Shown here: piece by piece, positions 11,001 to 23,340 of the stretch
How positions within the stretch are numbered: the first letter of the stretch is position 1
How the letters are laid out: each line of letters opens with the position of its first letter
DNA from: Stomoxys calcitrans
Taxonomy: Eukaryota > Arthropoda > Insecta > Diptera > Muscidae
NCBI RefSeq assembly: GCF_963082655.1
Contig: NC_081556.1
Location: 4,385,765 to 4,449,764 of the forward strand
Direction of reading: 5' to 3'
Length of the DNA: 64,000 bases
Notes under the pieces: model-generated
What the model was told of the DNA's origin: nothing
The model's database searches: none
What the model saw: the letters and a program-made list of their open reading frames with translations, nothing else
Translations under genes and position numbers: made by a program

Positions 11001-13117
11001 CGATAGACCGTCTATAGACAAAAGGATGGTTCAATTTTGTCCATTGTGGACATCGAAATCTACGATAAAAAAACAGTGTTTTCGTGAAAAATGGCAAGCT
11101 AGATTTTAATTTAGAGTCATGGTTTCCGAGGTAAGATTTTTCAAAATTTGTCACAAATAACCAATTTGATAACTGCTTGGTAAGTGTTTTTCGGCCCTTA
11201 TAGAAATTTCTGCCAAATAAACCCTTTTGATATTTGTTTCCATTTTTGCATGAGAATTTTTAAAAACAATTTTGTACAAAAAGAACATGGCATCGTACAG
11301 AGCAATAATGCTAGAATAAATGGAAATAGAACCATTTATAGATAATAAAAAAAACATATTTTACTCATTTAATTTCCATTTACTTCCATTGTATTCAAGG
11401 ATAATGCTCCTATTTTGCATTTACCTTATGAAATTTTGCTTTTAAAGGTCGTACCACTGTGCTAAGTAGAGCTATAACTGCATCATATTTTAAGCCCCAT
11501 TAAAATGCGGAAAAATAAATTTAACAATTTTTAACTATTTTCTTATTCAAGTGAATTATTTCAAGTTCCTTTTTCTTTTTTGGTATACTCAAGGATTATG
11601 GCTCGGTTATACAATGGCATTGCCACTGAATATAGTTGCAGGGGGGTACGAGTATTGTTGTGCTCTTTTCGTCTTTTTATTTAAAAAGTTTTTACTTATT
11701 TTTGCACTTATCTTCTTGTGATGGCGTTGTGATATCTTTGCTGCCACGTTTATTTATTTTTTTTTTTTCATTGTGAAATGGCATGGCAGACACATAGATA
11801 GACAGACAGACAGACAGTGAAACAAGCAGCATTAACAATGACAGGCAAATACATATCCACCAGTGAAAAACAAAAGGGGGAAATAGCCTACAGCTAAAGG
11901 TTGTCTAAAGCGTAGATGGGCCAAAAAAAAGAAAAAAAAAACATTTTAAACTAAAAACATCTTAGTTTAGTCCTTTAAGTGGTCTGCGATAAATACAATG
12001 AACAAAAAACGAATAAGACAGATAAGAAAACAAAAACCCAGGTGTTGCAACAAAAAGCAAATACAGAGAACAAAATTTCAGGTGTTCTCGCCTTTTCTTT
12101 TCTATACCACGAATAAGCTGCACAAAGTTTTACAACATTGGCACTTGGCAGATTGACATTGAACTTTATATTAGTTTTGAAATTAAAATTGCATACAATT
12201 TTTTTCGAAATGAAGAGAAAAGCACCACTAAAAGTTAAGAAAAACTATCATATAAGAAACATGTATGAATTTATTTTCATTATGCCAACATTGATTTCTT
12301 TCAACTTTTTCTCATATTAAAATATTAATTAAGAAATTGCAAAATAAACACCAGAAGTCAAAGGTCAACACATTAAAGCACATCATTAACCAATTTTAAT
12401 AAAGGAAAAGCTAATTCATCATGAGAGAAAGAGATAAATGCATTCACATGACATGTTGGAAGACTAATGAGCCAATACTGTTTGGCCAACACCAAAAGAA
12501 GACCCACAAACACAAAGCTCAAACTGAAAACAACAGACCAGGCCATTATAAATTATGGCTGTGAACGACGTATACTGAGATGGAAATATTAAAGAATAAA
12601 CGGAGGAATAATTTCCGTTTTAGGTAGGTGTTTTCCTAGGTAGAAACCACTATTCTCCCCTTTTTCTTTGCTCCTTTTGAAATTCATTCAACACCTTCCC
12701 GCTGTGTGTGGTTTGTTTTGTGTGATGGAATTTCAGCACTTGGCCTGTTAGTTTCCATTGTGGTTAGTTCACCGACCACAACAATTAATTTCAATTTCAT
12801 TGTTTATTTTTGTGGCCAACTGAAATTTTGTTGTGGCTTTTTTGTTGTTGTTAAGCATTTTGGCTAAAGCAGAGTTCCATGATGCTGAGAATATGCGGTT
12901 ATTTTCGAGAGCTACAATCTGGCGCTCTTTTACTTAGCGTTCTAAGTGAGCAAGAGAGCGAAAGGATATTTAAGGTATTCAATAATTGAGAAGCTATAAG
13001 TTTTCAGAAAAAAATCGGCAACTTTTGTCAAAAAATTTATAAAAGCAATTATAACATAAATTACTGCTTTGATTTTATCTACCACCTGTCAGCATTGGTT
13101 TTAATTAAAAAAATAAA
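11001..13117. other. Unique AT-rich DNA
   Basis: No gene seen. Contains a GACA-type microsatellite at 11798-11818. The only clustered motif I noticed is the RUNX-like group at 12707-12837. Confidence 0.55.
12707..12837. promoter_or_regulatory. Possible RUNX (Runt/Lozenge) site cluster
   Basis: TGTGGT occurs at 12707-12712 and 12759-12764 and its inverse ACCACA at 12775-12780, with two TGTGGC near-matches at 12811 and 12832, all in about 130 bp of otherwise non-repetitive DNA. RUNX proteins bind TGTGGT-type cores. Three exact six-base matches could be chance in a 64-kb window, so this is only a pointer. Confidence 0.2.
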
Positions 13118-14590
13118 CAATTAAGTTCTGACGGGCCGATTTTTTGATACCCACCAACTCGGGTATATATAAAACATTTCGTTGAAATCCGTTGAAATTC
13201 ACGATTTGGAATCTGTAGCAGCTCTATAGAAGTATGATCCGACCTGGACCAAACTTGCCACAACCATATAAGACAAGGAGTCTTATATGGGTTCAAGACC
13301 ATAAATCGGGAGAACGATAAATAAAGCATCTATATCCAAAAATTATCCGATCCGCACCATATTCGGTGATAGTGTGTAGGGGTTAATCATATCCCACTCT
13401 ACTTAATTTCAGCAAAATCGAGGAATAAATACGCTATTTATGGGTGTAAGGCATAAATTCGGGAGATTTGTCTATATGAGGCCTTTATTAAGATTAAGAC
13501 CGATTTAAACAATATTGGACAGGAATCCAGGATCCAGAGACAGAATCTTAGCAAAAATAATTGTGCCAAATTTTACCCAAATCGGGTAATAAATGCAGCT
13601 TTTATGAGTATAAGACCCTTAATCGGAAGATCGGTCTATATGGGGGCTATATTAAGATATAGACTGTTATGTACCATTCTCAGCACGGATGTCGGATCTT
13701 AACACAAGTCATTGTGCCAAATTTCAAGGAAATCGGGCAATAAATATTGCTTTAAAGGGCCTTGGACCTTAAATAGGAAGATTGGTCTATATGGGGGCTA
13801 TATTAAGATACAAACCGATCTGGATCATATTGATGTCGGGGATATTAGCACAAATCATTGTGCCAAATAGTACACAAACCGGGTTATAAATACAGTTTTT
13901 ATGAGCCCAAGACCCTAAATCGAAATATTGGTCTGTATGGAGACTATATCCTGATATAGGTCTATATAGCCCATTTTCGGTTTATGAATTCGCTCGTATG
14001 GTTTAGGGTCATTTAAGTTTGGATGTTAGATGTACTATTTGGGGTTTTTTTTTTTTGAAAGGCGTGGACCCTAAAAACTTGGTCCTGAAAGTGGGTATCA
14101 ATTTCGTACTCTGCCTTCCAATACCTTTCATTTGAACCCCATATTGCCAAGGGCGGTAAATATGTCCGATTTAGGGGTGTTTTGTGGAGTGGGGTGATCT
14201 CCCAAATGCTTAGCCGTGAAATATATCGGCATCGTGATCCTTTCAGATAACATCTTTTTGAGCCCAACATTGCCATTGGTTTAAGCGGCCATACATTTGG
14301 ACCAAAAATTGGATATAAAATTCGTATTCAAATCAAAAATACCTCATTGCAATGGCCAGCAAATATATCCAGTTTGGGGGTGGGTCCTGAAAGCTATCAA
14401 GATCGTGCTTCACTCTCTTTGAGCCCCAAATTGTCATGGTGAGCAAATACGTCCTATTGGGGGGTTGTTATGGCGGTTGGGTGTCCCCTAGACCGTTGGT
14501 CCCGAATTTTGATATCAGATTCGTGCTCTACTTTCAAATATTCGGAATGACAAAATGAATATTCCCCATCCTTCGATGGTGGGTAGAAAA
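13118..14590 (-). mobile_element. DINE-like element
   Basis: The left end carries TAAGTTCTGACGGGCCGATT, a decayed form of the family hairpin GTTCGGCCGGGCCGAA. Internal units of about 150 bp with GGTCTATATGGGGGCTATAT fill 13.2-13.98 kb. The CTTTCATTTGAACCCCATAT repeat type fills 14.0-14.5 kb. The right end is CGGAATGACAAAATGAATAT followed by CCCCATCCTTCGATGGTGGG (14562-14583). The copy is near full length, about 1.47 kb. Confidence 0.7.
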
Positions 14591-15559
14591 AGTAAAATCA
14601 TTTCACTTAAGGCAATTGCCTTGGTACACTAAAATTATTTCGTAAACAATACTCAGCTTTTGATCAATTCACTAAATAATCAATGTGTGGACTTTGCAGA
14701 ATTTTCTTTTTATTTTTTTGCAAACAGAGTAAATCAAACTCCATCTTACTCTCCTGCAATTTTTATTTCAATTTTTTGTCGGTGAATGTATGTGAACACA
14801 CCTAATATACAGGCAAAATTATATAAATAAGAAAATCCCAAGAAAAAAGGAAGATGTGTGTGATTGTATAAGTAATTGACATAAAGTATTACATACATAC
14901 CTTAACTCTCCAACAAATTCTCCAAGGAGTTTTTACTTTTTTTTTACTTTACTTTAGTGCAGATTCTGACCCATCTGTCTTTACTTTCTATTGACACTTG
15001 TTACATTGCAAACTATTAAATAACACTTTTTTCTTAACTAATATAACTTGGATATTGTGCCTTTTACATTTTTTCCACTATTATTTGATATTTTAATGAA
15101 TGTACTATTTGGCCACCGTCGAAAGCTCTTTTGCACAAAATCTTTTCTTCCATTATATATATGAATTTAGAACTTTCGAACATTATTAAATACATCATTA
15201 TACGATAAATATCGAAGATCACTATCTACAATTCACTCCAATTGCTTATAATTTCATATTTTACTCTTTTATTTTACACTACAATTGCAATCCAACCGGC
15301 CGCGGCGAAAAATAAACAAAAACTAAGCACAACAAAAAACAGCTGTCATTGATCAGTGTGGGGGCCCTGGCTTTGTTTACACAAACAATTCACAATAGGG
15401 TACAGGTATCAAATTAAACATTAATAAAGTGTTGAGAATTAATGTTCATTCACAATGTCATTGAAAGTTGGAAAGGCGCTACTTTGAACTAAATTTTACG
15501 TTTGTTTGGGATACCAAAGGAACTAAGAAGAAATGTTTCACATTAAGTTATCTTTGTCT

Positions 15560-16245
15560 AAAAAATTCTGCTACAAAAATATGCAAGGTACATTTAGTCG
15601 AAATGCATAATTTGATTCTACATACCAAACCAGCAAAAATTAAAAATTCCAGGAACCAAACAAGGATATTCGAAAGACCGGTTTATATGAGAAATATAGC
15701 AGGTTATAGACCGAATTAGACTTTACTAAGTACAGTTATTGAAGTCATAACAAAACACTTTATGCAAGATTTTAGCTAAATCGGACAAAAATTGCAGCTT
15801 CCAGGGATGTCAAATCTGAAGATCAAATTATGTTTGAGGTTATAGACCGATTTGGACCGTACTTGGCACATTTGTAGGAAGCCACAACATGAACCTATTT
15901 GCAAAATTTTAGCCAAATCTAACAAAAAGTGCGCCTTCCAGGGGCTCAAGGAATCAAATAGGGAGATCAGTTTATATGGGAGCAATTTCAAAATTTAAAC
16001 TGATATGGCCCATTTGCAATCCCCAAAGACTTACATCAATAGTAAGTATCCGTGCAAAATTTCAAGCTGTTAGTTTTACACATTCCACTGTTATCGTGAT
16101 TACGACAAACGGACGGGCATGGCTAGATCGACTCACAGTGTCGAGACGATCAAAGATATACATAATTTATGGGGTATTAGATCGATATTTCGAGGTGTTA
16201 CAAACGGAATGACTAAATTAGTATACCCCCTATTGATGTTTTTAA
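15560..16245 (-). mobile_element. DINE-like tract in block unit 1
   Basis: Repeats with CGGTTTATATGAGAAATATA and AAATCGGACAAAAATTGC, then the inverse core CGGACGGGCATGGCTAGATCG (16111) and the end GGAATGACTAAATTAGTATA with CCCCC (16206-16230). Present at the same relative place in unit 2, so it was there before the triplication. Confidence 0.65.
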
Positions 16246-16345
16246 TCAATCCCATGGCAGCCGGTTGTACGTGCCGGATTGACCCGATGGAGTTCTTTAT
16301 CGATGTGGGTTGCCACCGCAGTGTATTACACACTGCTACTGTATG
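16246..16345 (+). mobile_element. Short tail fragment of an unassigned retroelement, copy 1
   Basis: Begins near CCCATGGCAGCCGGTTGTAC and ends GTATTACACACTGCTACT. A near-identical piece at 17791-17905 ends in CTACAAATACAACTGCAAC, a CAA-type tail. This looks like the 3' end of a non-LTR element, but no coding part is present, so the family is open. Confidence 0.45.
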
Positions 16346-17167
16346 GCCTTAACGTACTTCTCTTATAATTTTGTGCACAAAAAAAAAATAAACTCTCTTA
16401 CTCTCTTGCAATTTTTATTGACATTTTTACCTGCAAATGTATGTGAACACACCTAACATACAGGCAAAATTGTAGCATTAATGATCAGCCGCAGACCTTT
16501 CGCATTTTCTTTCATCAGCCACCCATAAACACACAATCATGACTTAGAATTAAAAGTTTTTCAAGAAAAATCCCAAGAATAAAGCGAGATGTGTGATTGT
16601 ATAAATAATTGACAATAAGTTTTACATACTTACATTAACTCTCCAACAAATTCTGCAAGGCGTTTTACTTTAGTGCAGGCTCAGACCCATTTATCTTTAC
16701 TTTCTATTGACACTTGTTTCATTGCAATCTATTAAATAACTTTATTCGCAACTAACACAACAAGGATTTTGTTCCTTTTGCATTCTTTTCTGCTATTATG
16801 TCATTTTTTTATGGATGCACCCGTTGGCCACCGTCGAACGCTCTTTTGCACAAAATCCTTTCTTCCATTACGTATATGAATTTTGAACTTTTGAACAACA
16901 TTAAACACATCTTTATACGATAAATATCGAAGATCACTATCCATAATTCACTCCAATTGATTATAATTTCACATTTTTCACTTTTAATTTGCACTACAAT
17001 TACAATCCAACCGGCCGCGGTGATGAATAAATAAAAACTAAGCACAACACAAAACAGCTGTCGTTGATCAGTGTGGGGGCGCTGGCTTTGTTTACATAAA
17101 CAATTCACAATAGCATACAAGTATCATAACACAATAATAAAGTGTTGAGAATTCAAGTTCATTCACA

Positions 17168-17350
17168 ATGACATTGAAAGTTGGAAAGGCGCTATTTGAA
17201 CTAAATTTTACGTTTGTTTGGGATACCAAAGGAACTAAGAAGAAATGTTTCACATTAGGTTATCTTTGCCTAGAATATTCTGCTACAAATTTTTACAAGA
17301 TAAATTTAGTTGAACTGCATAATTTGATTCTACCTACCAAACTTCTGTAA
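17168..17350 (+). other. Short ORF conserved between block units (doubtful)
   Basis: ATG to TAA, 60 codons, product starting MTLKVGKALFELNFTF. The homologous stretch in unit 1 (15456-15640) keeps the downstream peptide (FVWDTKGTKKKCFTL) but a one-base change in phase puts a stop after ten codons of the matching ATG, and unit 3 is badly degraded. Upstream in all units lies an identical GC-rich stretch (CAGCTGTCGTTGATCAGTG, GGGGGCGCTGGC). I recognise no domain. It may be a fragment of a first exon carried along in the block, or no gene at all. Confidence 0.2.
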
Positions 17351-17359
17351 AACCAGCAA

Positions 17360-17790
17360 AAATTAAAGCTTCCATGAACCAAACAAGAATATTTGAGAGA
17401 TGGGAGATATACCAGGTTATAGACCGATTTGGACTTTTCTAAGTACGGTCATTGAAAGTCATAACAAAACACTATGTGCAAAATTTTAGTCAAATCAAAC
17501 AAAAAGTGTACCTTCCATGGGCTCAAGAAGTCAAATCGAAAGTCGGTACTATATCCAAATTTGAACTGATCCCCAACGACCGACATCAATGGTTAGTATC
17601 CGTGCAAAATTTGAAGCGTTTAGTTTTACACATTCCACCGTCATCGTGATTACGACAAACGGACGGACATGGGTAGATCGTCTCAGAATGTCGAGACGAT
17701 CAGGAATATACATACTTTATGGGGTCATAGATCAATATTTTGAGGTGATACAAACGGAATGACTAGATGAGTATACCCCCTATTTTTGTT
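17360..17790 (-). mobile_element. DINE-like tract in block unit 2
   Basis: Shorter counterpart of 15560-16245, with TATACCAGGTTATAGACCGA, the core as GACGGACATGGGTAGATCG (17663) and the end GAATGACTAGATGAGTATAC. About 200 bp of internal repeat is missing relative to unit 1, which explains part of the unit length difference. Confidence 0.65.
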
Positions 17791-17905
17791 TTTTTACTCA
17801 ATCTCATGGCAGCCGGTTGTACGTACCAGATTGACCCGATCGAGTTCTTCATCGTCAAGGGCTGCCGCCTCACTGTATAACACACTGCTACAAATACAAC
17901 TGCAA
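17791..17905 (+). mobile_element. Short tail fragment of an unassigned retroelement, copy 2
   Basis: Counterpart of 16246-16345, with CATGGCAGCCGGTTGTACGT and a better-preserved CAA-rich tail (about 17888-17910). Confidence 0.45.
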
Positions 17906-18860
17906 CAAATTTTTTATGTGTGGACTTAACCTATGTTTCTCATAATTTTTTGTATAAAGAGAAAGTAAAGTTTCTCTTACTCTCCTCCAATGTTTATTGA
18001 AATTTTTTTCTTCCTGCAAATGTATGTGAACACACCTAATATACATGTAAAATTGTAGCATTAATGGTCCCATTTTCTTCCATCAGCCATCCATTAACAC
18101 CCAACCATAACTTAGAATTAAAATTTTTTCACCAATAAACAACAGATGTGTGATTGTATAATTAATTGACAATAAATAATACATACATACCTTTACTCTC
18201 CAACAAATTCTCCAAGGAGTTTTTACTTTAGCGCAGATTCTGACCCATCTGTCTTTACTTTCTATTGACACTTGTTACATTGCAAACTATTAAATAACAC
18301 TTTTTTCTCAACTAATACAACTTGGATTTTATGCCTTTTACATTTTTCTCCACTATTATTTAATTTTTTACTAAATGTACCTGTTGGCCACCGTCGAATG
18401 CTTTTTTGAACAAAATCTTTTCTTCCATTACATATATGAATTTAGAACTTTCGAACATCATTAAACACATCTTTATGCGATAAATATCGAAGATCACGAT
18501 CTATAATTCACTTCAATTGATTATAATTTCACATTTTTCACTTTTAATTTGCACTACAATTACAATCCAACCGACCGCGGCGATGAATAAACAAAAACTA
18601 AGCACAACAAAAAACAGCTGTCGTTGATCAGTGTGGGGGCGCTGGCTTTGTTTACATAAACAATTCACAATAGCATACAGGTATCATAGCACAATAATAA
18701 AGTGTTGAAAATTCAATTTCATGCACAATTGCATTGAAAGTTGCAAAGGCGCTTTTTTGAACTCGATTTTAAATATGTGATACCAAAGAAACTAACAAGA
18801 AATTTTTCACACAAATAGCAATTATTAGGTTATCTTTACCGAGAATATTCCGTAAAGGAG

Positions 18861-21389
18861 TTATAAATTGAAATACCTACAAACACAACATTAAAATTTG
18901 TATATTGCGGGAGAACAGAGAACGGTGAGAACATCAAAAAAATGTTAAACTGTGGTTATCTCCTAACTTATGATGTTATTACACCATTTGTACTGTAACT
19001 TTTTGTATCCACAAGACTTTCCGTATGTTCGTCAAATGCGTTTAAAGTACTTTAATCGAAAGAATACACTCAACGAAATTTTTTATTTTCAAAAAAGCAA
19101 AAATATTTGCTAAAACAACAGTTTTTTCAGCTGAAAATGGGAAAGCAGACTGCTGAACTAAATTGAAAATGTTTGCTTCTTGTCTTATTTTATGCTATTA
19201 TTTATGTTTGCCTGTTACTGCCGGTCATGTGTTTTGATTATTGTAAGTGTTTTTTCTGGCTTCGATCAGGCAATTTCTTATAATTTTCTTTCCGAAAATT
19301 AAATCTTGCCTTTCATTTAGTTACTCTGCAAAAAAACAGAGTTTTTAGTAGCCAGCTTTCTGTTTTGAAATTGTAAACAATAAGCTTTAACAGCAGATGT
19401 TTAGCTTTAACAGCAGATGTTATATGGCGTATGTTATACTACTAATGCTGGGTATATTTTTGAGACCTTTAGCCATGCAAACTACAACACGAAGAGATTT
19501 GGCTCAGTAGCCTAGTCCATTTAGACTCGACAATTAGAATGCAGCTGATTGATATGAGCAGTTTCTAAATGCAATATTCATTGCAAATTTTTCATTTGCA
19601 TCCATAGAATATGGGCTTTTGCAAGTTATTATCTAACTGAGTCTGATTGCAGCCTGCTTTATAATCAAATCTCATAAGAAAACTTGTTTTTGTATACATA
19701 TATAGAAACCAATACATATACATACCTTAAATAGCATTGACTGCCAAGAGATTTAGTGCACTCGTTTGGAAAATTTTTTGCCTTTGAAATAATTCTTCAA
19801 CTTGCAATGAAAAAGATCCCAGAATTGATTACGACATACAAAAGTTACACCACTCCACAACAAACTGAATACCCATATTTGCATACACTTTGAAAAATAT
19901 GTTCGCATGTATTTGCATTTTTCGGTTGTTTATTTGTCTGTCAACAATGGGCAATTACATTTATATACTCCCTTCCACACAGCTTCCCCGAACCATTTGT
20001 ATTGATTTTTTCCCAATGGTAAACTTTTTGCAATCTGCTTTCTAAAAGCCTTGCCCAATTTTTAACGATGATAACATTCATCCACCAATACCATCATCAT
20101 CACATACAGGTGAATATACATTTGTGTAGCTGTGAAGGTTAAGAATTGGCAAATATTCACTCTGGCTTTTAGATGATTTCTGCTACACAAAGAGAGAAAA
20201 AAAACTTTTCCAAAACAAAGAGATATCACAGCAATAAACTAAAAACGAATTTTATATCCATCGGGGAGTGGGTGGGAGGAAAAAAGTTTGCGTATTAAAA
20301 GCACCATAAGTAATAAACAAGCAAAATTGATAAAAATTTTGTTGATTGAAGATTGTTGAGCATCGCATTTAAAAGGTTTTTGGAAACAAATAAGGGATAG
20401 ACTAGAATCGTTTTGTAACATTGATTACTTTGTAGGAAAATCCCTATTACGTTTTATTGAATCAAGTCGAAGTTTCTATAAAATCGAAATAGGAATACAA
20501 CTTTTTTGATGAAATTGTGTATGAAAAATGAATTTTTATAAAATTTATGATATACCATATTACCAAAAATTATATTTCAAACCATTCCTTAGTTAAATCA
20601 TATCTATTATTAAAAAAAAACATGTTTCATTGCCTAAAATCGTCAGTACAAACATTTCATAAGTTTATCTCATTACCCCAAAAAACGTCCAGGCTTAAGA
20701 AAGTTTCGAAAATTTCTTGGTCAGCATGGACAGAAAAAACATGTCTTACAGCAAAGCATCAAAAAGTTTCTGCAGCATATCTTTAATAATTAGATATCAA
20801 AATCTGACCTTTGTCAGCAAAGTTAGAAAAAACACATGCTGCAAATATCTTGAGACAAAATATGGCAAAATCGTGTCATACTTTTTAATAAGGTTACTCT
20901 TTAATTGGCATTAAAATGACGAAAAGCAAAATGAAATACTCTTCACACTGGGTAAAATTATTTCATACTCCAAAATGCCCATTTTTCAACACCCCCATGC
21001 AGAAAAAAAGGTAACACTCTTCCCAACTTTTACAGTACCGCAACAAGAAGACATTGTAACTTTTTAGATTTGCAGCTTTCCTTGCTAATAGGAGGTTAAT
21101 GATAAACATTCTATGCAGCAAATCAAATCAACAAAACCGCAACCTTGGGAAGTTTACCCGAAAAAAAAGACAAACTTTGTTAACACTCAATGATGGTATT
21201 AAAGTTTTGCTTAAAACCCACAAAAGGAGAAACCGAAAAGGGAACACAAAATTATGTCACAACAGCCTTGACTAATTAATCAAAGACCTATGAAAGGAAA
21301 ATAATCAACAGGGAAATGGAGAATAAGCTTGAAGAAATGGCTTAATGTTTTAGGAATATAAGTTGAAATGAAAATGCAATTAAATAAAA
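18861..21389. other. Unique AT-rich DNA
   Basis: No gene seen. A small direct duplication, CTTTAACAGCAGATGT at 19385-19400 and 19405-19420, is the only local structure noticed. The frames at 20239-20914 are short and without domains. Confidence 0.55.
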
Positions 21390-22350
21390 TAAGGGAAAGG
21401 GTAGATTTAATACTACTTCCCAAAGGTAGTTTTGATACCTTTTTCTCCCCAAGAAATGGGTAGGGTAGTTTTAGCAGGGTAAAGGACATGGTAGTTTTAA
21501 TACCTTCTCCAAAACGAATGGGTATTTTTAGTACCCTTTCCAAAGGAAAGGGTAGATTTAGTAACCTTTTCCAAGAAAGAAAGAGCAGCTTAAATAGCTT
21601 TAGTACACTTACCCAAAAGAAAGTGTAGTTTAAGTACTTTTTCCCAGAAAAAAAGGGTAGTTTTAGTACACTTTCCCAAAGCAAAGGGTAGCTTTAGTAC
21701 CCTTTCCCAAAGGAGAGTGTAATTTTAGTACCGATTCCCAAAGGATAGCGTTGTTTTAGTACCCTTTTCAAATCGAAAGCGTTGTTTAAGGATACATAAA
21801 CTATCCTTACCCAAAGGAAAGTGTAATTTTAGTACACTTTCCCAAAGAATAGGGTAGTTTTATAACCCCTTTCCAAAGGAAAGCAAAGTTTTAGTATCTT
21901 TTTCCAAAAGAAAACGTAGTTTAAGATCTTTTTCCAAAGGAAAGGATAGTTTTAGTACACTTTCAAAAAAAAATATATAGTTTTAGTACCCCTTTCCAAA
22001 AGAAAGCGAAGTTTTAGAATCCTTTCCCAAACGAAAACTTAGTTTAAGATCCTTTCCCAAAGGAAAGGGTAGTTTTAGTACACTTTCCAAAAGAAAAATG
22101 TAGATTTAGTACCTATTCCCAAAGGTAAGGGTAGTTTTAGTACACAGTACAAAGGAAGGCGTAGTTTTAGTACCCTTTCCCAAACGAAAGCGTAGTTTAA
22201 CTACCCTTTCAAATAGAAAAGTTTTAGTACCCTTTCCTAAAGGAAAGCGTAGTTTTAGTACTCTTTCCCAAAGAAAAGTGTAACTCTAGTACCCTTTCTC
22301 AAAGGAAAAGTTAGATTTAGCACCTCTTTTCCAAAAGAAAGGGTAATTTT

Positions 22351-22904
22351 AGTATCCATTCTCAAAGGAAAGGTAGTTTAAGTACCCTTTCGCAAACGAA
22401 AGAGTAGTTTAAGTAACATTCCCGAAAATAAAAAGTAGCTTTAGTACCCCTTTCCAAAGGTAAGAGTAGCTTTAGTACCCTTTTCCACAGGAAAGAATAG
22501 GTTTAGTACCCTTTCCCAAAGGAAAGGGTAGTTTTACTACCCTTTCAAATACAAAAGGGAAGTTTTAGTACCCTTTAAATAGGATAGGGGAGTTTTAGTA
22601 CACTTTTCCAAAGAAAAGGGTAGTTTAAGTATCCATTCTCAAAGGAAAGGTAGTTTAAGTACCCTTTCGCAAACGAAAGAGTAGTTTAAGTAACATTCCC
22701 GAAAATAAAAAGTAGCTTTAGTACCCCTTTCCAAAGGTAAGAGTAGCTTTAGTACCCTTTTCCACAGGAAAGAATAGGTTTAGTACCCTTTCCCAAAGGA
22801 AAGGGTAGTTTTACTACCCTTTCAAATACAAAAGGGAAGTTTTAGTACCCTTTAAATAGGATAGGGGAGTTTTAGTACACTTTTCCAAAGAAAAGGGTAG
22901 TTTT
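22351..22904. repeat. Exact 277-bp duplication inside the minisatellite
   Basis: 22351-22627 and 22628-22904 agree base for base as far as I can compare by eye, including rare unit variants such as CATTCCCGAAAATAAAAAGT. The copies part where GTAGTTTA continues as GTAGTTTT. Elsewhere in the array neighbouring units differ at several positions. Confidence 0.85.
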
Positions 22905-23340
22905 AGTACCCTCTCCCAAAGGAAAGCGTAGTTTTAGTACCCTTTCCCAAATAAAAGCCTCGTTTTAGTACCCTTTCAAATAGGAAAGCGTAGTTTTAGT
23001 ACCCTTTCCCAAACGAAAGCGTAGTTTTAGTACCCTTTCCCAAACGAAAGCGTAGTTTTAGTACCCTTTCAAATTGGAATGGGGAGTTAACTACCCGTTC
23101 CCAAAGAAAAGCGTAGTTTTTGTACCCTTTCAAATGAGAAAGGGGAGTTTTAGTACACTTTCTCAAAGAAAAAGGTTGTTTTAGTACCCTTTCAAATAGA
23201 AAAGGGGAGTATTAGTACCCCTTCCCAAAGGAAAGCGTATTTTTAGTACACTTTCTCAAAGGAAATGGTAGTTATGGTACCCTTTCCCAAAGGAGAAGGT
23301 AGTTTTGGTACCCTTTCCCAAAGAAAAGTGTATTTTTATT

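Larger units (their letters stand above)
14680..18860. repeat. Tandem triplication of a block of about 1.6 kb
   Basis: The same sequence series appears three times in one orientation. The landmark TGTGAACACACCTAA is at 14791, 16442 and 18025, giving offsets of 1651 and 1583. Each unit then has CCAACAAATTCT, TTTACTTTCTATTGACACTT, CCAACCG(G/A)CCGCGG, CAGCTGTC(A/G)TTGATCAGTG and GGCTTTGTTTACA in order. Units 1 and 2 continue into a DINE-like tract and a short CAA-tailed piece. Unit 3 stops at about 18860 before the DINE part. Unit edges are about 14680, 16340 and 17910. Divergence between units shows the event is not recent. Confidence 0.85.

Noticed and set aside
16600..17120. Minus-strand frame of 103 codons at 16809-17120
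   Set aside because: The counterpart sequences in block units 1 and 3 have stops and indels in that frame, and the peptide shows no domain.
21280..21684. A minus-strand frame of 134 codons in the minisatellite, and a similar one at 24295-24489
   Set aside because: The peptides are the 31-bp repeat translated; the frame closes wherever a unit gains or loses a base.
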